64,000 bases of DNA from Janthinobacterium sp. SUN073 (GCF_030397665.1 NZ_JAPUBT010000006.1:248001-312000); one strand, 5' to 3'. Numbered from the stretch's first letter, positions 38,071-47,131 are shown. The notes: generated from the sequence alone by a model not told the origin. Translations and numbers: made by a program.

Positions 38071-38153
38071 GCTGTAGTCCTTAAGTGAATGGCGCGCCGC
38101 CGCAACGGCGCGCTGCGCACCGGTCCGGCAAAGTGCGCAGATAACCGGTCATT

Positions 38154-39071
38154 TTACCCGATGCCGACCGTATCGGCGGACAGCGACTGCAAGGCATCGG
38201 CCACGCGCGCGTAGCGCAGGCGCACGCCCAGCTCGTGCTTGAGGCGCGTATTGTGCAGGCGGCGCGATTCGGACATGAACGACAGCAGCATCGGCGTGAC
38301 CACTTGCCGCAGCTCGGCACGCGGCAGGCGCGGCGGGCGCGGCAGGCCAAACGTATCGGCCACGGCATCGAAATATTCCGCCATCTTGAGTTCGCTGTCA
38401 TCGCTGGCGTGATACACGCGTCCCGGTTTGCCGCGCCACAAGGCCCGTTCGATGATGCGCGCCAAATCATCGGCATGGATATGGTTGGTGTACACATCGT
38501 CGCCAGCGGCCAGGGCCGGCGTGCCTTCGCGCAGGCGCTTCAGGGGCAGGCGATCATCCGCATAGATGCCGGGCACGCGCAGGATGGCCACGCTGGCGCC
38601 GCGGCGCGCACCCCAGCCACGCAAAACCTGTTCCGCATCCACACGCCGCTTCGCCCGCGCATTGCCCGGCGCAACCTGCCGCGTCTCATCGACCCAGGCG
38701 CCGCCGCAATCGCCATACACGCCGCTGGTACTCACATACACCAGGCGTGCATGCTCGGGTAAAATGGCGACCAGATTGCGCGTGCGCCGGTCCAGCAAGC
38801 CCGACGACAGGGGCGGCGCCAGGTGCACGATCATCGTCGCCAGTCCCGCCAGCCGCTTCAGGCTGGCGCGGTCGTCGAGGTTGGCCACGATGGGCACGGC
38901 GCCGGCCGCCCGCAGCTGCGCGCAACGCGCCGGCTGGCTGGTGACGGCAAAGACGCGAAAGCGCGCGCGCAGCAAAGGCAACAGACGCATGCCGACGTCG
39001 CCGCAACCCAGGATCAGCAAGCGCGGCAAGCCCACCGGCTTGCGCAAAGAGTGCATTAACATATTTTTCAT
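38154..39071 (-). CDS. NAD(P)-binding epimerase/dehydratase-like protein (atypical SDR)
   Basis: The 305-residue protein has a Rossmann start (LPRLLILGCGDVGMRLLPLL), then LVYVSTSGVYGDCGGAWVDE, where the SDR serine and tyrosine sit, and YTNHIHADDLARIIERALW as in extended SDR epimerases. It resembles the YeeZ-type NAD-dependent epimerases. The usual YxxxK pair is not intact: Tyr of GVYGD is not followed by the expected Lys, so it may not be an active reductase. Starts at 39071, 39062 or 39056 are all possible. The divergent flavoprotein gene begins 12 bases away. Confidence 0.78.
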   Translation of the reverse strand: MKNMLMHSLRKPVGLPRLLILGCGDVGMRLLPLLRARFRVFAVTSQPARCAQLRAAGAVPIVANLDDRASLKRLAGLATMIVHLAPPLSSGLLDRRTRNLVAILPEHARLVYVSTSGVYGDCGGAWVDETRQVAPGNARAKRRVDAEQVLRGWGARRGASVAILRVPGIYADDRLPLKRLREGTPALAAGDDVYTNHIHADDLARIIERALWRGKPGRVYHASDDSELKMAEYFDAVADTFGLPRPPRLPRAELRQVVTPMLLSFMSESRRLHNTRLKHELGVRLRYARVADALQSLSADTVGIG

Positions 39072-39083
39072 CTCAAGGATTGT

Positions 39084-40109
39084 ATGACTTTTCAAATTAC
39101 TGTTCAGCCCAGCGGCCACCAATTCAGCTGTGAAGCGGACGAAACCGTCCTGTCGGCGGCGATCCGCGCCGGCGTGGGCTTGCCGTATAGCTGCAAGAGT
39201 GGCGCCTGCAGCTCCTGCAAGGGCAAGATCGTGTCCGGCAATGTACAGCATAAGCCATACCAGGCCCGCTCCCTGACGGAAGATGAAGCGACCGCCGGCT
39301 ACTCGCTGCTGTGCTGCGCCGTGCCCCAGGGCGACCTGGTGGTGCAGGCGCGCGAAGTGGCGGGCAGCAGCGACTACCCGATCAAGAAAATGCCGTCGCG
39401 CGTGACCACGATCGAAAAAGTCGCGCCCGACGTCGTCGTGCTGACCCTGCAGTTGCCAGCCAGCGAGCGCCTCAACTACCGCGCCGGACAGTATATCGAA
39501 ATCATGCTGCGCGATAACAAACGCCGCAGCTACAGCATGGCCAGCGCGCCCGTCGACGGCGGCCCCGTGAGCCTGCACGTCCGCCACATGCCGGGCGGCC
39601 TGTTCACCGACCAGGTATTCGGCAGCATGAAAGAGCGCGACATCCTGCGCTTCGAAGGCCCGATGGGCACCTTCTTCCTGCGCGAAGATTCCGACAAGCC
39701 CGTCGTGCTGCTGGCCTCGGGCACGGGCTTTGCCCCGCTGAAAGCCATCGTCGAGCACATGATCAACGAGCAATCCCCGCGCCCGATCACCCTGTACTGG
39801 GGCGCACGCCGTCCGCACGACCTGTACATGGATGCGCTGTGCCGCCAGTGGGCCGCGGACTTGCCGCAGTTCACCTATGTGCCCGTCGTGTCGGAAGCCT
39901 TGCCGGAAGATGCCTGGAGCGGCCGCACGGGCTTCGTGCACCAGGCCGTCATGGCCGACCTGCCCGACATGTCCGCGTATCAAGTGTATGCCTGCGGCGC
40001 ACCGATCGTCGTCGAATCGGCCAACCGCGATTTCGTGCAATTGTGTAAACTTCCAACCGACGAGTTCTACGCGGACGCCTTCACCACCGAAGCCGACCTG
40101 GCCAAGTAA
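39084..40109 (+). CDS. 2Fe-2S / FAD oxidoreductase (CDP-6-deoxy-delta-3,4-glucoseen reductase-like)
   Basis: A 341-residue one-component electron-transfer chain. An N-terminal plant-type ferredoxin domain has the cluster cysteines in LPYSCKSGACSSCKGKI and the fourth in LLCCA. An FAD-binding domain follows (RSYSMASAP) and then an NAD domain (VLLASGTGFAPLKAIVEH, YACGAP). It takes electrons from NAD(P)H to the iron-sulfur cluster and on to an unknown partner. Betaproteobacterial copies are usually annotated as AscD/E3-like, yet no deoxysugar genes are here, so the partner may be a general oxygenase or dehydratase. Confidence 0.88.
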   Translation: MTFQITVQPSGHQFSCEADETVLSAAIRAGVGLPYSCKSGACSSCKGKIVSGNVQHKPYQARSLTEDEATAGYSLLCCAVPQGDLVVQAREVAGSSDYPIKKMPSRVTTIEKVAPDVVVLTLQLPASERLNYRAGQYIEIMLRDNKRRSYSMASAPVDGGPVSLHVRHMPGGLFTDQVFGSMKERDILRFEGPMGTFFLREDSDKPVVLLASGTGFAPLKAIVEHMINEQSPRPITLYWGARRPHDLYMDALCRQWAADLPQFTYVPVVSEALPEDAWSGRTGFVHQAVMADLPDMSAYQVYACGAPIVVESANRDFVQLCKLPTDEFYADAFTTEADLAK

Positions 40110-40192
40110 GCATCACCTTCCGGACAGCGGGACGCGGCTGGCGCGGCGCCCGCTGCCGCCACCGCCCTACCCCGCTGTTCCCTGGAAATCTC

Positions 40193-41443
40193 ATGTCTCT
40201 CGCCATCCTGCGTCACCGCAATTTCGCCTGCTACCTTTCCTCCCGCGTGCTGGGCACGGTGGCCGTGCAGATGCAAAGCGTGGCCATCGGCTGGCAGGTG
40301 TACCAGCTCACGGGCAGCCTGTTCGACCTGGGCCTGATCGGCCTGGCGCAGTTCGCGCCCTTCCTCGTGCTGATCTTGCCGGCCGGTCACGTGGCCGACC
40401 GCTACAACCGCCGCAACATCATCGCCTGGTGCCTGGCGGCGCAGCTCGCCTGCGCGCTGGCCCTGCTGGCGTTTACGTTAAGCAATATTTCCATCGTCTG
40501 GCCCGTGTTTGCCGTGCTGGTGCTGTTCGGCAGCGCGCGCGCCTTCATGATGCCGGCCACGCAAGCCGTGCTGGTGAACATGGTGCCCACACAACACTTC
40601 AGCCGCGCCGTCGCACTCAGCTCGTCGAGCTCGCATGTGGCCATCATCCTGGGGCCCACCCTGGGCGGCCTGCTGTATTACTTCGGCCCCAAGGTGGTGT
40701 ATTTGATGTCGTCCGCGCTGCTGGTGCTGTCCGTGCTGCTGATGCGCGCCACCACGCCGGCGCCGCAAGTGGTGAAACGCGAACCCGTCAGCTGGCATAC
40801 CCTGCTCGAAGGCTTGCGCTTCGTCTGGTCGAAACCCATCGTGCTGGGCGCCATTTCCCTCGACCTGTTTGCCGTGCTGTTCGGCGGCGCCACGGCCCTG
40901 CTGCCGGCGCTCGCGCATGACGTGCTGCATATCGGCCCCAGCGGCCTGGGCCTGCTGCGCACGGCACCGGGCGCCGGCGCCGCCCTGTGCTCGATCGCGC
41001 TGGCCATCTTTCCCATCACGCGCCGCGTGGGCGCGTGGATGTTCGGCGGCGTGGCCGTCTTCGGCCTGGGCACCCTGGTGCTGGGCAGCACCAGCTATTT
41101 CCCGCTGGCGCTGGCGGCGCTGTTCCTGATGGGCGCCGGTGACATGGTCAGCGTCTACATCCGCCACCTGCTGGTGCAGTTCGAGACGCCCGACGAAATC
41201 CGTGGCCGGGTCAGCGCCGTGAATGCCGTCTTCATCGGCGCCTCGAACGAGCTGGGCGAATTCGAATCGGGCCTGACGGCCGGCTGGTTCGGCCTGGTGC
41301 GCGCCGTGCTCTTTGGCGGCGCCGCCACCCTGGCCGTGACGGGCATCTGGGCCGTGCTGTTCCCCGTACTGTCGCGCATGGACCGCTTCCCCCACCACGA
41401 GAAGGAAGCAGCCGCCAGAATGGCCACCGCAAGCGCAAGCTAA
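40193..41443 (+). CDS. MFS transporter, EntS/DUF894-type
   Basis: A 416-residue carrier with about twelve membrane segments. The loop motif after segment 2 is AGHVADRYNRRNIIAW, and the conserved TLGGLLYYFGPKVVY and FETPDEIRGRVSAVNAVFIG segments match the subfamily that includes the enterobactin exporter EntS. The substrate is unknown; no siderophore gene is in the window. It lies 83 bases after the flavoprotein gene on the same strand. Confidence 0.88.
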   Translation: MSLAILRHRNFACYLSSRVLGTVAVQMQSVAIGWQVYQLTGSLFDLGLIGLAQFAPFLVLILPAGHVADRYNRRNIIAWCLAAQLACALALLAFTLSNISIVWPVFAVLVLFGSARAFMMPATQAVLVNMVPTQHFSRAVALSSSSSHVAIILGPTLGGLLYYFGPKVVYLMSSALLVLSVLLMRATTPAPQVVKREPVSWHTLLEGLRFVWSKPIVLGAISLDLFAVLFGGATALLPALAHDVLHIGPSGLGLLRTAPGAGAALCSIALAIFPITRRVGAWMFGGVAVFGLGTLVLGSTSYFPLALAALFLMGAGDMVSVYIRHLLVQFETPDEIRGRVSAVNAVFIGASNELGEFESGLTAGWFGLVRAVLFGGAATLAVTGIWAVLFPVLSRMDRFPHHEKEAAARMATASAS

Positions 41444-41480
41444 GAGCTAAGATGCGCTATTGCCACTGCTAGCTCGCACC

Positions 41481-42146
41481 ATGAAAATTACGTTTCCCTT
41501 GCACAGCTTCATCCGCAGCCGCCCCCACCTGAGCATGGCCACGGCCATCGGCGTGACGGCCGGCCTGCTGCTGCCCTCGTCCTGGCAACAGATGACGCGT
41601 TTGTTGACGGCGTGGAATGTTGCCGTCTGGTTCTACCTGGCGACGATGGCCTGGATGATGATGCGCGCCAACCATCACAAGGTGAAGGTGATGGCCGCGC
41701 GCCAGGATGAGCGGGCCACCACGGTCCTGTCGGCCCTGTCCGTCGCATCGGTGATGAGCCTGGTGGCCATCGTCTCGCAGCTGTCTTCGATGAAAGACAT
41801 GGCGCCGGACGAGCGCGCGCTGCATTACGGCTTGACGATCCTGACGCTGGTCGGTTCCTGGTTTCTCGTCGGCACCCTGTTCTGCTTTCATTATGCCCAC
41901 CTGTATTACCAGGCCGACCCCGCGCTGCGCCCCCTGAAGTTTCCCGACGACGAGCAAAACCCCGATTACTGGGATTTTTTGTATTTCGCCTTCACCATCG
42001 CCGTGGCCGTGCAAACGTCGGATGTCTGCGTGCAGACGCGCCTGATGCGGCAGATCGTGCTGGGACAATCCGTGCTGAGCTTTTTCTTCAACCTGGTCGT
42101 GCTGGGGCTGTCGATCAATATCGCCGCCGGGCTCATCAATGGCTGA
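41481..42146 (+). CDS. DUF1345 membrane protein
   Basis: A 221-residue inner-membrane protein with about five hydrophobic segments. The family wording is MMMRANHHKVKVMAARQDER, GTLFCFHYAHLYYQ, and PDYWDFLYFAFTIAVAVQTS with SDV after it, which is typical of DUF1345. No function is established. The ATG at 41481 is used. It is 37 bases after the MFS gene and may be cotranscribed. Confidence 0.82.
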   Translation: MKITFPLHSFIRSRPHLSMATAIGVTAGLLLPSSWQQMTRLLTAWNVAVWFYLATMAWMMMRANHHKVKVMAARQDERATTVLSALSVASVMSLVAIVSQLSSMKDMAPDERALHYGLTILTLVGSWFLVGTLFCFHYAHLYYQADPALRPLKFPDDEQNPDYWDFLYFAFTIAVAVQTSDVCVQTRLMRQIVLGQSVLSFFFNLVVLGLSINIAAGLING

Positions 42147-42168
42147 AAAATAATTTCGTAGCGGAAAC

Positions 42169-42333
42169 TTGACCTGGCTGAAGGGTTAAGCCCATCTTAA
42201 TCGTGCGCACCCTCTTGAAATACTGGAAAGAGGAGTAAGATAAGTTCCATGCACAGAGGTCATGTGCATGAGGCAGCAACCAGGCCGCAGCACGCCTGAG
42301 ATGGGTTTTTTTTGAATTGACAGGAGTAAGCAT
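42169..42333 (+). promoter_or_regulatory. Structured leader before the HPF-like gene
   Basis: Three elements are visible. CATGCACA (42248-42255) pairs exactly with TGTGCATG (42263-42270), CAGGC (42281-42285) pairs with GCCTG (42294-42298), and CCCATCT (42191-42197) is complementary to AGATGGG (42299-42305), which is followed at once by eight T. The long-range pair would close a terminator-like stem just before the ribosome site (AGGAG near 42323). It may be the end of the DUF1345 transcript, or an attenuator of the hibernation gene. Confidence 0.45.
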
Positions 42334-42711
42334 ATGCAAATCAATATTCATACCGACAGCACCATCGCCAACACCGCTGGACTGAACGAACATGTGCAAT
42401 CCGTACTTGAAAGCGCACTGAGCCGCTTCCGCGACAACCTGACCCGCATCGAAGTCCACATCAGCGACACGAATGGCCCGAAAGGCGGCGCCGACGATAT
42501 TCGCTGCGTCATGGAAGCCCGCGTTGCTGGCTATCAACCGATTGCCGTGACCGAACAGAACGCCACCGTGCATCAATCCGTTGCCGGCGCCACCGACAAA
42601 CTGAAACGCGCCATCGATAGTGCCCTGGGCCGCCTGCAAGACAGCAAGCGCCACGCCACCGGCAAGAATGCCGTGATCGATACGGCCGAAGCGGAAGAAA
42701 CCGCCGAGTAA
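42334..42711 (+). CDS. HPF/RaiA-family ribosome hibernation factor
   Basis: The 125-residue protein begins MQINIHTDSTIANTAGLNEH and has the beta-alpha-beta layout of HPF/YfiA, with ALSRFRDNLTRIEVHISDTN and a basic helix near the end (DKLKRAIDSALGRLQDSKRH). Such proteins bind the ribosomal A and P sites in slow growth and silence translation. It is the short type without the long dimerisation domain. It is far from rpoN/ptsN, where the main hpf usually sits, so this may be a second paralogue. Confidence 0.85.
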   Translation: MQINIHTDSTIANTAGLNEHVQSVLESALSRFRDNLTRIEVHISDTNGPKGGADDIRCVMEARVAGYQPIAVTEQNATVHQSVAGATDKLKRAIDSALGRLQDSKRHATGKNAVIDTAEAEETAE

Positions 42712-42741
42712 CTTCCCCCACCGCAGTACTCTTCAGTGACC

Positions 42742-42768
42742 AAGGCAGCCGTTCAAGGCTGCCTTTGC
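42742..42768 (+). terminator. Terminator of the HPF-like gene
   Basis: AAGGCAGCC (42742-42750) and GGCTGCCTT (42757-42765) are perfect 9-base arms with a 6-base loop, followed by a short T run. It starts 31 bases after the stop. Confidence 0.8.
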
Positions 42769-42968
42769 ACATCCGCCCCGCCTTTCGCGCGCGGCAACAA
42801 GAATGCCAAAACCAGCAGCATTCCAGCGCATGGGCGCGAGAATGAAATAATTGTCGTATTTCCCACAGTAAGTGACGTCAAGCAAGCCTTTGCCGTTACA
42901 GCCAAGGCCGCTTTACGCTATCATGAAGATACCGGTCCTCTGCTCGCGCGCACCGGCTTTTTGAAAGT

Positions 42969-43940
42969 ATGATTGTGGAACAGATCGGCAACTTCGGTGC
43001 TTCAGGCTGCAACATCGGCGATTTACAGCTATTTAGCGATGCTGCGGACAGCCAGACGGCCGCCATGCTGGCGCACTGTCCCGTCATGCGCCTCGAAGCG
43101 GGCGAAGCCATTGCCGACAGCCAGGGCACCAGCCTGTACATCGTCCTGCGCGGCTCGCTGGCCGTGGCGGCCGACACCCACACGGGCATGGATGATGGCA
43201 CCGTCAGCAAGGTTTTGCCCGGCGAAAGCGTGGGCGAACAATCGGTGCTCGATGAAGCGAGCAACCTGGCCGCCATTTCCGCCCTGGAAGAAACCGATTT
43301 GCTGGTGATCGACGCGGCCGTCGTCTGGGAATTGATCGAACAATCGAACGGCCTGGCGCGCAACCTGCTGCGCTTGCTGTCCTTCCGCATCCGCGCCGCC
43401 AATGCTCTGCTGCGCCGGCGCCAGAAACTGGGCGAATTCTACCGCCAGCTATCGATGGTCGACAGCCTGACGGGCCTGTACAACCGCGCCTGGCTGACCG
43501 ATTTACTGCCGAACATGATCATCACCGCCCACGCCAGCGGCTCGCCGCTGTCGCTGGTGATGATAGACCTCGACCATTTCAAGCGCTTCAACGACACGCA
43601 CGGCCACCAGGCGGGCGACCAGGCGCTGCGCATCGCCGCGCAAGTGCTGGGCGCGGCCCTGCGGCCCACGGATTTTGCCGTGCGCTATGGTGGCGAGGAA
43701 ATGATGGTGATCTTGCCCGATACCAACGAACACGTGGCCCTGCGGGTGGCCGAGCGCCTGTGCGAACGCATGCAGCACGCCGTCATCTTCGCCGACATGC
43801 GCAGCGCGCTGCCACACATCACGGGTTCCTTCGGCGTGGCCAGCCTGGTGGCCGAACAGGACGAAGAAGCGCTGATCGCGGCCGCCGACGCTGCCCTTTA
43901 CCGGGCAAAGGCAGGCGGACGCAACCGGGTCATGCTGTAG
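42969..43940 (+). CDS. Diguanylate cyclase with N-terminal cNMP-binding domain
   Basis: A 323-residue soluble enzyme. Residues about 25-145 form a cyclic-nucleotide-binding (Crp-like) domain (SLYIVLRGSLAVAA, KVLPGESVGEQSVLDEASNL), and residues 155-323 the GGDEF domain. The active-site loop is GGEEM (241-245), and the product-inhibition I-site RPTD (232-235) lies at the normal distance before it. It should make c-di-GMP from two GTP with feedback control, perhaps tuned by a cyclic nucleotide. There is no HTH, so it does not bind DNA. Confidence 0.92.
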   Translation: MIVEQIGNFGASGCNIGDLQLFSDAADSQTAAMLAHCPVMRLEAGEAIADSQGTSLYIVLRGSLAVAADTHTGMDDGTVSKVLPGESVGEQSVLDEASNLAAISALEETDLLVIDAAVVWELIEQSNGLARNLLRLLSFRIRAANALLRRRQKLGEFYRQLSMVDSLTGLYNRAWLTDLLPNMIITAHASGSPLSLVMIDLDHFKRFNDTHGHQAGDQALRIAAQVLGAALRPTDFAVRYGGEEMMVILPDTNEHVALRVAERLCERMQHAVIFADMRSALPHITGSFGVASLVAEQDEEALIAAADAALYRAKAGGRNRVML

Positions 43941-43941
43941 C

Positions 43942-44571
43942 TCAGACAGCCTTGCTGTCGGCCGGTTTGCTTGCATCCGGCTTGGCGGCCTCATCCTTCT
44001 TGCTGCTGTGCGCGGCGATGAAATCCGCATAGCCCTTCTGCACCAGCTCGTACGTCTTGTCGATATTGCCGGCGATATCGCCATTCAGCACTTTCAAGCC
44101 GCCCAGGATATCGCGCGCTTCCTTGAAGCCTTTTTCCATGCCGCCGCTGATGGTGTCCATAAACTTGGTCAGGGCCGTATCGTCGTCCATGTCGGGGTTC
44201 TGTTTTTTGAACGCGTCAAAAAAACCCGTCGACAGCGATACGATGCGGCTCGCCGTCGCTTCGGCGCTATTATCTTGCGAAGCGGCGTTCTGGATCGCGT
44301 CCTCGCCGTACTGCCCCTTCAGCGCTTCATTGATATTCGTGATGGCCGTCTTGTACAGCAGCGCCAGCGGCTCGTTTTCCGAACCGATCGAGACGTTCAG
44401 CGACGCCTGCATGATGGAGGCGTTCAACTGCAGCTTGGTGCGATCGTTCACGCTCATTTCAGTGTTGACGCCATCCTTTTTCTGGACTTTATCATCCTTG
44501 CCGGCAACGCCCGTACTGACGGAAGTCACGGAAGGGGTGGAATTGCCGCTTGCGGCGATGGGAATTGACAC
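43942..44571 (-). CDS. DUF5610 domain protein, GTG start
   Basis: A 209-residue protein with the DUF5610 core LQLNASIMQASLNVSIGSEN continuing PLALLYKTAITNINEALKGQ, and a Lys/Asp-rich tail (SSKKDEAAKPDASKPADSK). Function of the family is unknown. The start is set at GTG 44571, because a full AAGGAGG ribosome site (44578-44584 on the minus strand) lies exactly 6 bases before it. The ATG at 44607 is upstream of that site and so unlikely. There is no signal peptide. It is convergent with the diguanylate cyclase gene, one base apart. Confidence 0.8.
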   Translation of the reverse strand: MSIPIAASGNSTPSVTSVSTGVAGKDDKVQKKDGVNTEMSVNDRTKLQLNASIMQASLNVSIGSENEPLALLYKTAITNINEALKGQYGEDAIQNAASQDNSAEATASRIVSLSTGFFDAFKKQNPDMDDDTALTKFMDTISGGMEKGFKEARDILGGLKVLNGDIAGNIDKTYELVQKGYADFIAAHSSKKDEAAKPDASKPADSKAV

Positions 44572-44713
44572 GATAGACCTCCTTGAACGGACAATGTATG
44601 CCACCATGCGGGAAACGCCGTGATGACCATCCTCTCGTGTAGTATCGGCAGGTTTTCAGAAAACTGAAGCGGCCCGGACAATTAAGATAACAATTAAGCA
44701 AGCAACGATATCA

Positions 44714-46162
44714 ATGACTAACCAGACATTTCTTTGGCACGACTACGAAACCTTTGGCGCCCAGCCGCGCCGCGACCGCCCGGCCCAGTTCGCCGCCATC
44801 CGCACGGATGCCGAACTCAACGAGATCGGCGACCCCATCATGCTGTATTGCCAACCTGCCAATGATTTCCTGCCCGATCCGCAATCGTGCCTGATCACGG
44901 GCATCACGCCGCAGCAATGCTTGCAGCTGGGCGTGCCGGAGCACCAGTTCGCCGCCACCATCGAAGCGGCCTTTTCGGAACCTGGCACCATCGGCGTGGG
45001 CTACAACACCATCCGTTTCGACGATGAAGTCACGCGTTTCCTGTTCTGGCGCAACCTGATCGACCCGTATGCGCGCGAATGGAAAAACCATTGCGGCCGC
45101 TGGGACATTCTCGACGTGGTGCGCATGACGCACGCGCTGCGCCCGGAAGGCATTCAATGGCCGAAGCGCGACGATGGCCAGACCAGTTTTAAACTGGAAC
45201 ACTTGAGCAAGGCCAATGGCCTGGCCCACGAAGCGGCGCATGATGCGCTGTCCGACGTGCGCGCCACCATCGCCCTGGCCCGCCTGATCCGCGAAAAGCA
45301 GCCGAAACTGTTCGAATTCTGCCTGGCCCTGCACAAGAAGGACAAGGTCGCCAGTGAAATGGGCATGCACCTGGCCGCCAGCGAGCGCCAGCCCTTCCTG
45401 CACGTGTCCGGCATGTTCCCCGCCGAACGAGGCTGCCTGGGCGTCGTCTGGCCGCTGGCCACGCACCCGAGCAACAAAAATGAAATTCTCGTCTGGGATT
45501 GCGCCTACGACCCGCGCGAACTGTTCAGTCTGGACGCCGACACCATCCGCACGCGTTTGTTCACGCGCAACGATGCCATGCAGGAAGGCATGACGCGCCT
45601 GCCCGTGAAAAGCGTGCACTTGAACAAGTCACCCATGCTGGTCGGCAATTTAAAGACCCTGTCGCCGGCCATGGCCGCGCAATGGGGCATCGACGTGGAT
45701 GCGGCGAAGGTCAACGCCCAGCTGGCCGCCACGGCGCCGAACATGGATGCGATCTGGGCCGAAGTGTTCCAGCGCCCGGGCGCGAACGTCGCGCTGGACG
45801 TGGATGAGGATTTGTACAATGGTTTCGTCAGCAACGACGACCGCCGCCTGCTCGAATCGCTGCGCCGCGATACGCCGGCCAAACTGGCCACGGCCCGCCC
45901 CTCGTTTGCCGACGAGCGCCTGCAGGAATTGCTGTTCCGCTACCGCGCCCGCAATTTCCCGCAAACCCTGAGCGAAGCGGAAAGCCTGCGCTGGGAACAG
46001 CACCGCGCCGCCCGATTGTTCGACGGCGACGCCGGTGCCCGCACCATCGAAATGCTGTTTACGGAAATCGACGTGCTGTCGGAATCGGTCGATGAGCGGG
46101 GAGAAGAGATACTGGGCGAGCTGTACGATTACGCGGAGATCGTCGCACCGCAGCGCGATTAG
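44714..46162 (+). CDS. sbcB: Exodeoxyribonuclease I
   Basis: A 482-residue 3'-5' exonuclease for single-stranded DNA, used in recombination and mismatch repair. DEDD-type motifs are present: FLWHDYETFG (residues 6-15) for the first Asp and Glu, VGYNTIRFDDE near residue 95 for the second Asp, and HEAAHDALSDVRATIALARL near 180 for the His and final Asp. The ExoI C-terminal region ends AARLFDGDAGARTIEMLF and LYDYAEIV. Length fits the E. coli enzyme. Confidence 0.95.
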   Translation: MTNQTFLWHDYETFGAQPRRDRPAQFAAIRTDAELNEIGDPIMLYCQPANDFLPDPQSCLITGITPQQCLQLGVPEHQFAATIEAAFSEPGTIGVGYNTIRFDDEVTRFLFWRNLIDPYAREWKNHCGRWDILDVVRMTHALRPEGIQWPKRDDGQTSFKLEHLSKANGLAHEAAHDALSDVRATIALARLIREKQPKLFEFCLALHKKDKVASEMGMHLAASERQPFLHVSGMFPAERGCLGVVWPLATHPSNKNEILVWDCAYDPRELFSLDADTIRTRLFTRNDAMQEGMTRLPVKSVHLNKSPMLVGNLKTLSPAMAAQWGIDVDAAKVNAQLAATAPNMDAIWAEVFQRPGANVALDVDEDLYNGFVSNDDRRLLESLRRDTPAKLATARPSFADERLQELLFRYRARNFPQTLSEAESLRWEQHRAARLFDGDAGARTIEMLFTEIDVLSESVDERGEEILGELYDYAEIVAPQRD

Positions 46163-46164
46163 TT

Positions 46165-46292
46165 GCACCTAACCAAACCTACTGCGCGTCGGTATAGGTG
46201 GCCTGCGATGCTCACCGTACTCTAGTACGGTTGCGCTTCTCGACCACCTCTCCCTTCCGCTCGCTACGGTTTTGTTAGGCGCTGTGAGGCTA
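46165..46292. repeat. Large imperfect inverted repeat, dispersed-element type
   Basis: The ends CACCTAACCAAACC and GGTTTTGTTAGGCGC are imperfect complements; further in, GGTGGCCTG faces CGACCACC, and the centre is CCGTACT-CT-AGTACGG, a perfect 7-base stem. The whole 128 bases can fold as one long, bulged hairpin. It fills the gap between the convergent sbcB and pyrF genes. The tidy ends and lack of coding sequence suggest a mobile-type extragenic repeat rather than a terminator only. Confidence 0.6.
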
Positions 46293-46306
46293 ACTGTAGA
46301 TAGTTT

Positions 46307-47131
46307 TTATGCAGAACGATGCGCATTAATCGCATCGCGCGTTTCAATGGCCACGCGGCGCGCCGCGTCGGCGAAATCTTCGCCCGCTTGCGGCGTGGCG
46401 TAGATGATGGCGCGCGAGGAGCTGATCATCATGCCCATGCCGTTCGCCGTCTGGCCCGCGCCGACCGTGGCGGCAATATCTCCGCCCTGGGCGCCGATGC
46501 CGGGCACCAGCAGCGGCATGTCACCGACGATGGCGCGCACTTGCGCCAGTTCTTCAGGGAAGGTGGCGCCGACGACGAGCGCGCACTGACCATTCTTGTT
46601 CCATTTCTCGGCCACCAGGCGTGCCACGCGCTGGTACAGGGGCACGCCATCCGTGTCGAGGAATTGCAGGTCCGAGCCGCCCGGGTTCGAGGTGCGGCAC
46701 AGGATGATCACGCCGCGGTCTGTCCACGCCAGGTAGGGATCGAGCGAATCCTCACCCATGTAGGGGTTCACGGTGACGGCGTCGGCGCCATAGCGCTCGA
46801 ACGCTTCGCGCGCGTATTGCGTGGCCGTGGCGCCAATGTCGCCCCGTTTCGCGTCGAGGATCAGGGGGATGTGCGGGTAATGTTCGCGCACGTAGCGGCA
46901 GATGTCTTCCAGCTGCTTTTCCGCGCCCAGCGCGCCGAAATAGGCGATCTGCGGCTTGAAGGCGCACGCCAGGTCGGCCGTGGCGTCGATGATGCGCGTG
47001 CAAAAGGTGGTGATTCCATCAGGCAAATCGCGCAATTCGGCCGGCAGTTTCGCCAGGTCGGGGTCCAGTCCCACGCACAGCAGGGAATTATTGGCCGTCC
47101 ATGCGGCGGATAATTTATTGATGAAATTCAC
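46307..47131 (-). CDS. pyrF: Orotidine 5'-phosphate decarboxylase
   Basis: A 274-residue enzyme making UMP from OMP, the last step of pyrimidine synthesis. The catalytic motif is [35 protein letters not shown] at the start and [20 protein letters not shown] near the end mark the longer type 2 (PyrF, about 270-residue) family of betaproteobacteria and actinobacteria. It stands alone, divergent from lemA. Confidence 0.96.
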   Translation of the reverse strand: MNFINKLSAAWTANNSLLCVGLDPDLAKLPAELRDLPDGITTFCTRIIDATADLACAFKPQIAYFGALGAEKQLEDICRYVREHYPHIPLILDAKRGDIGATATQYAREAFERYGADAVTVNPYMGEDSLDPYLAWTDRGVIILCRTSNPGGSDLQFLDTDGVPLYQRVARLVAEKWNKNGQCALVVGATFPEELAQVRAIVGDMPLLVPGIGAQGGDIAATVGAGQTANGMGMMISSSRAIIYATPQAGEDFADAARRVAIETRDAINAHRSA

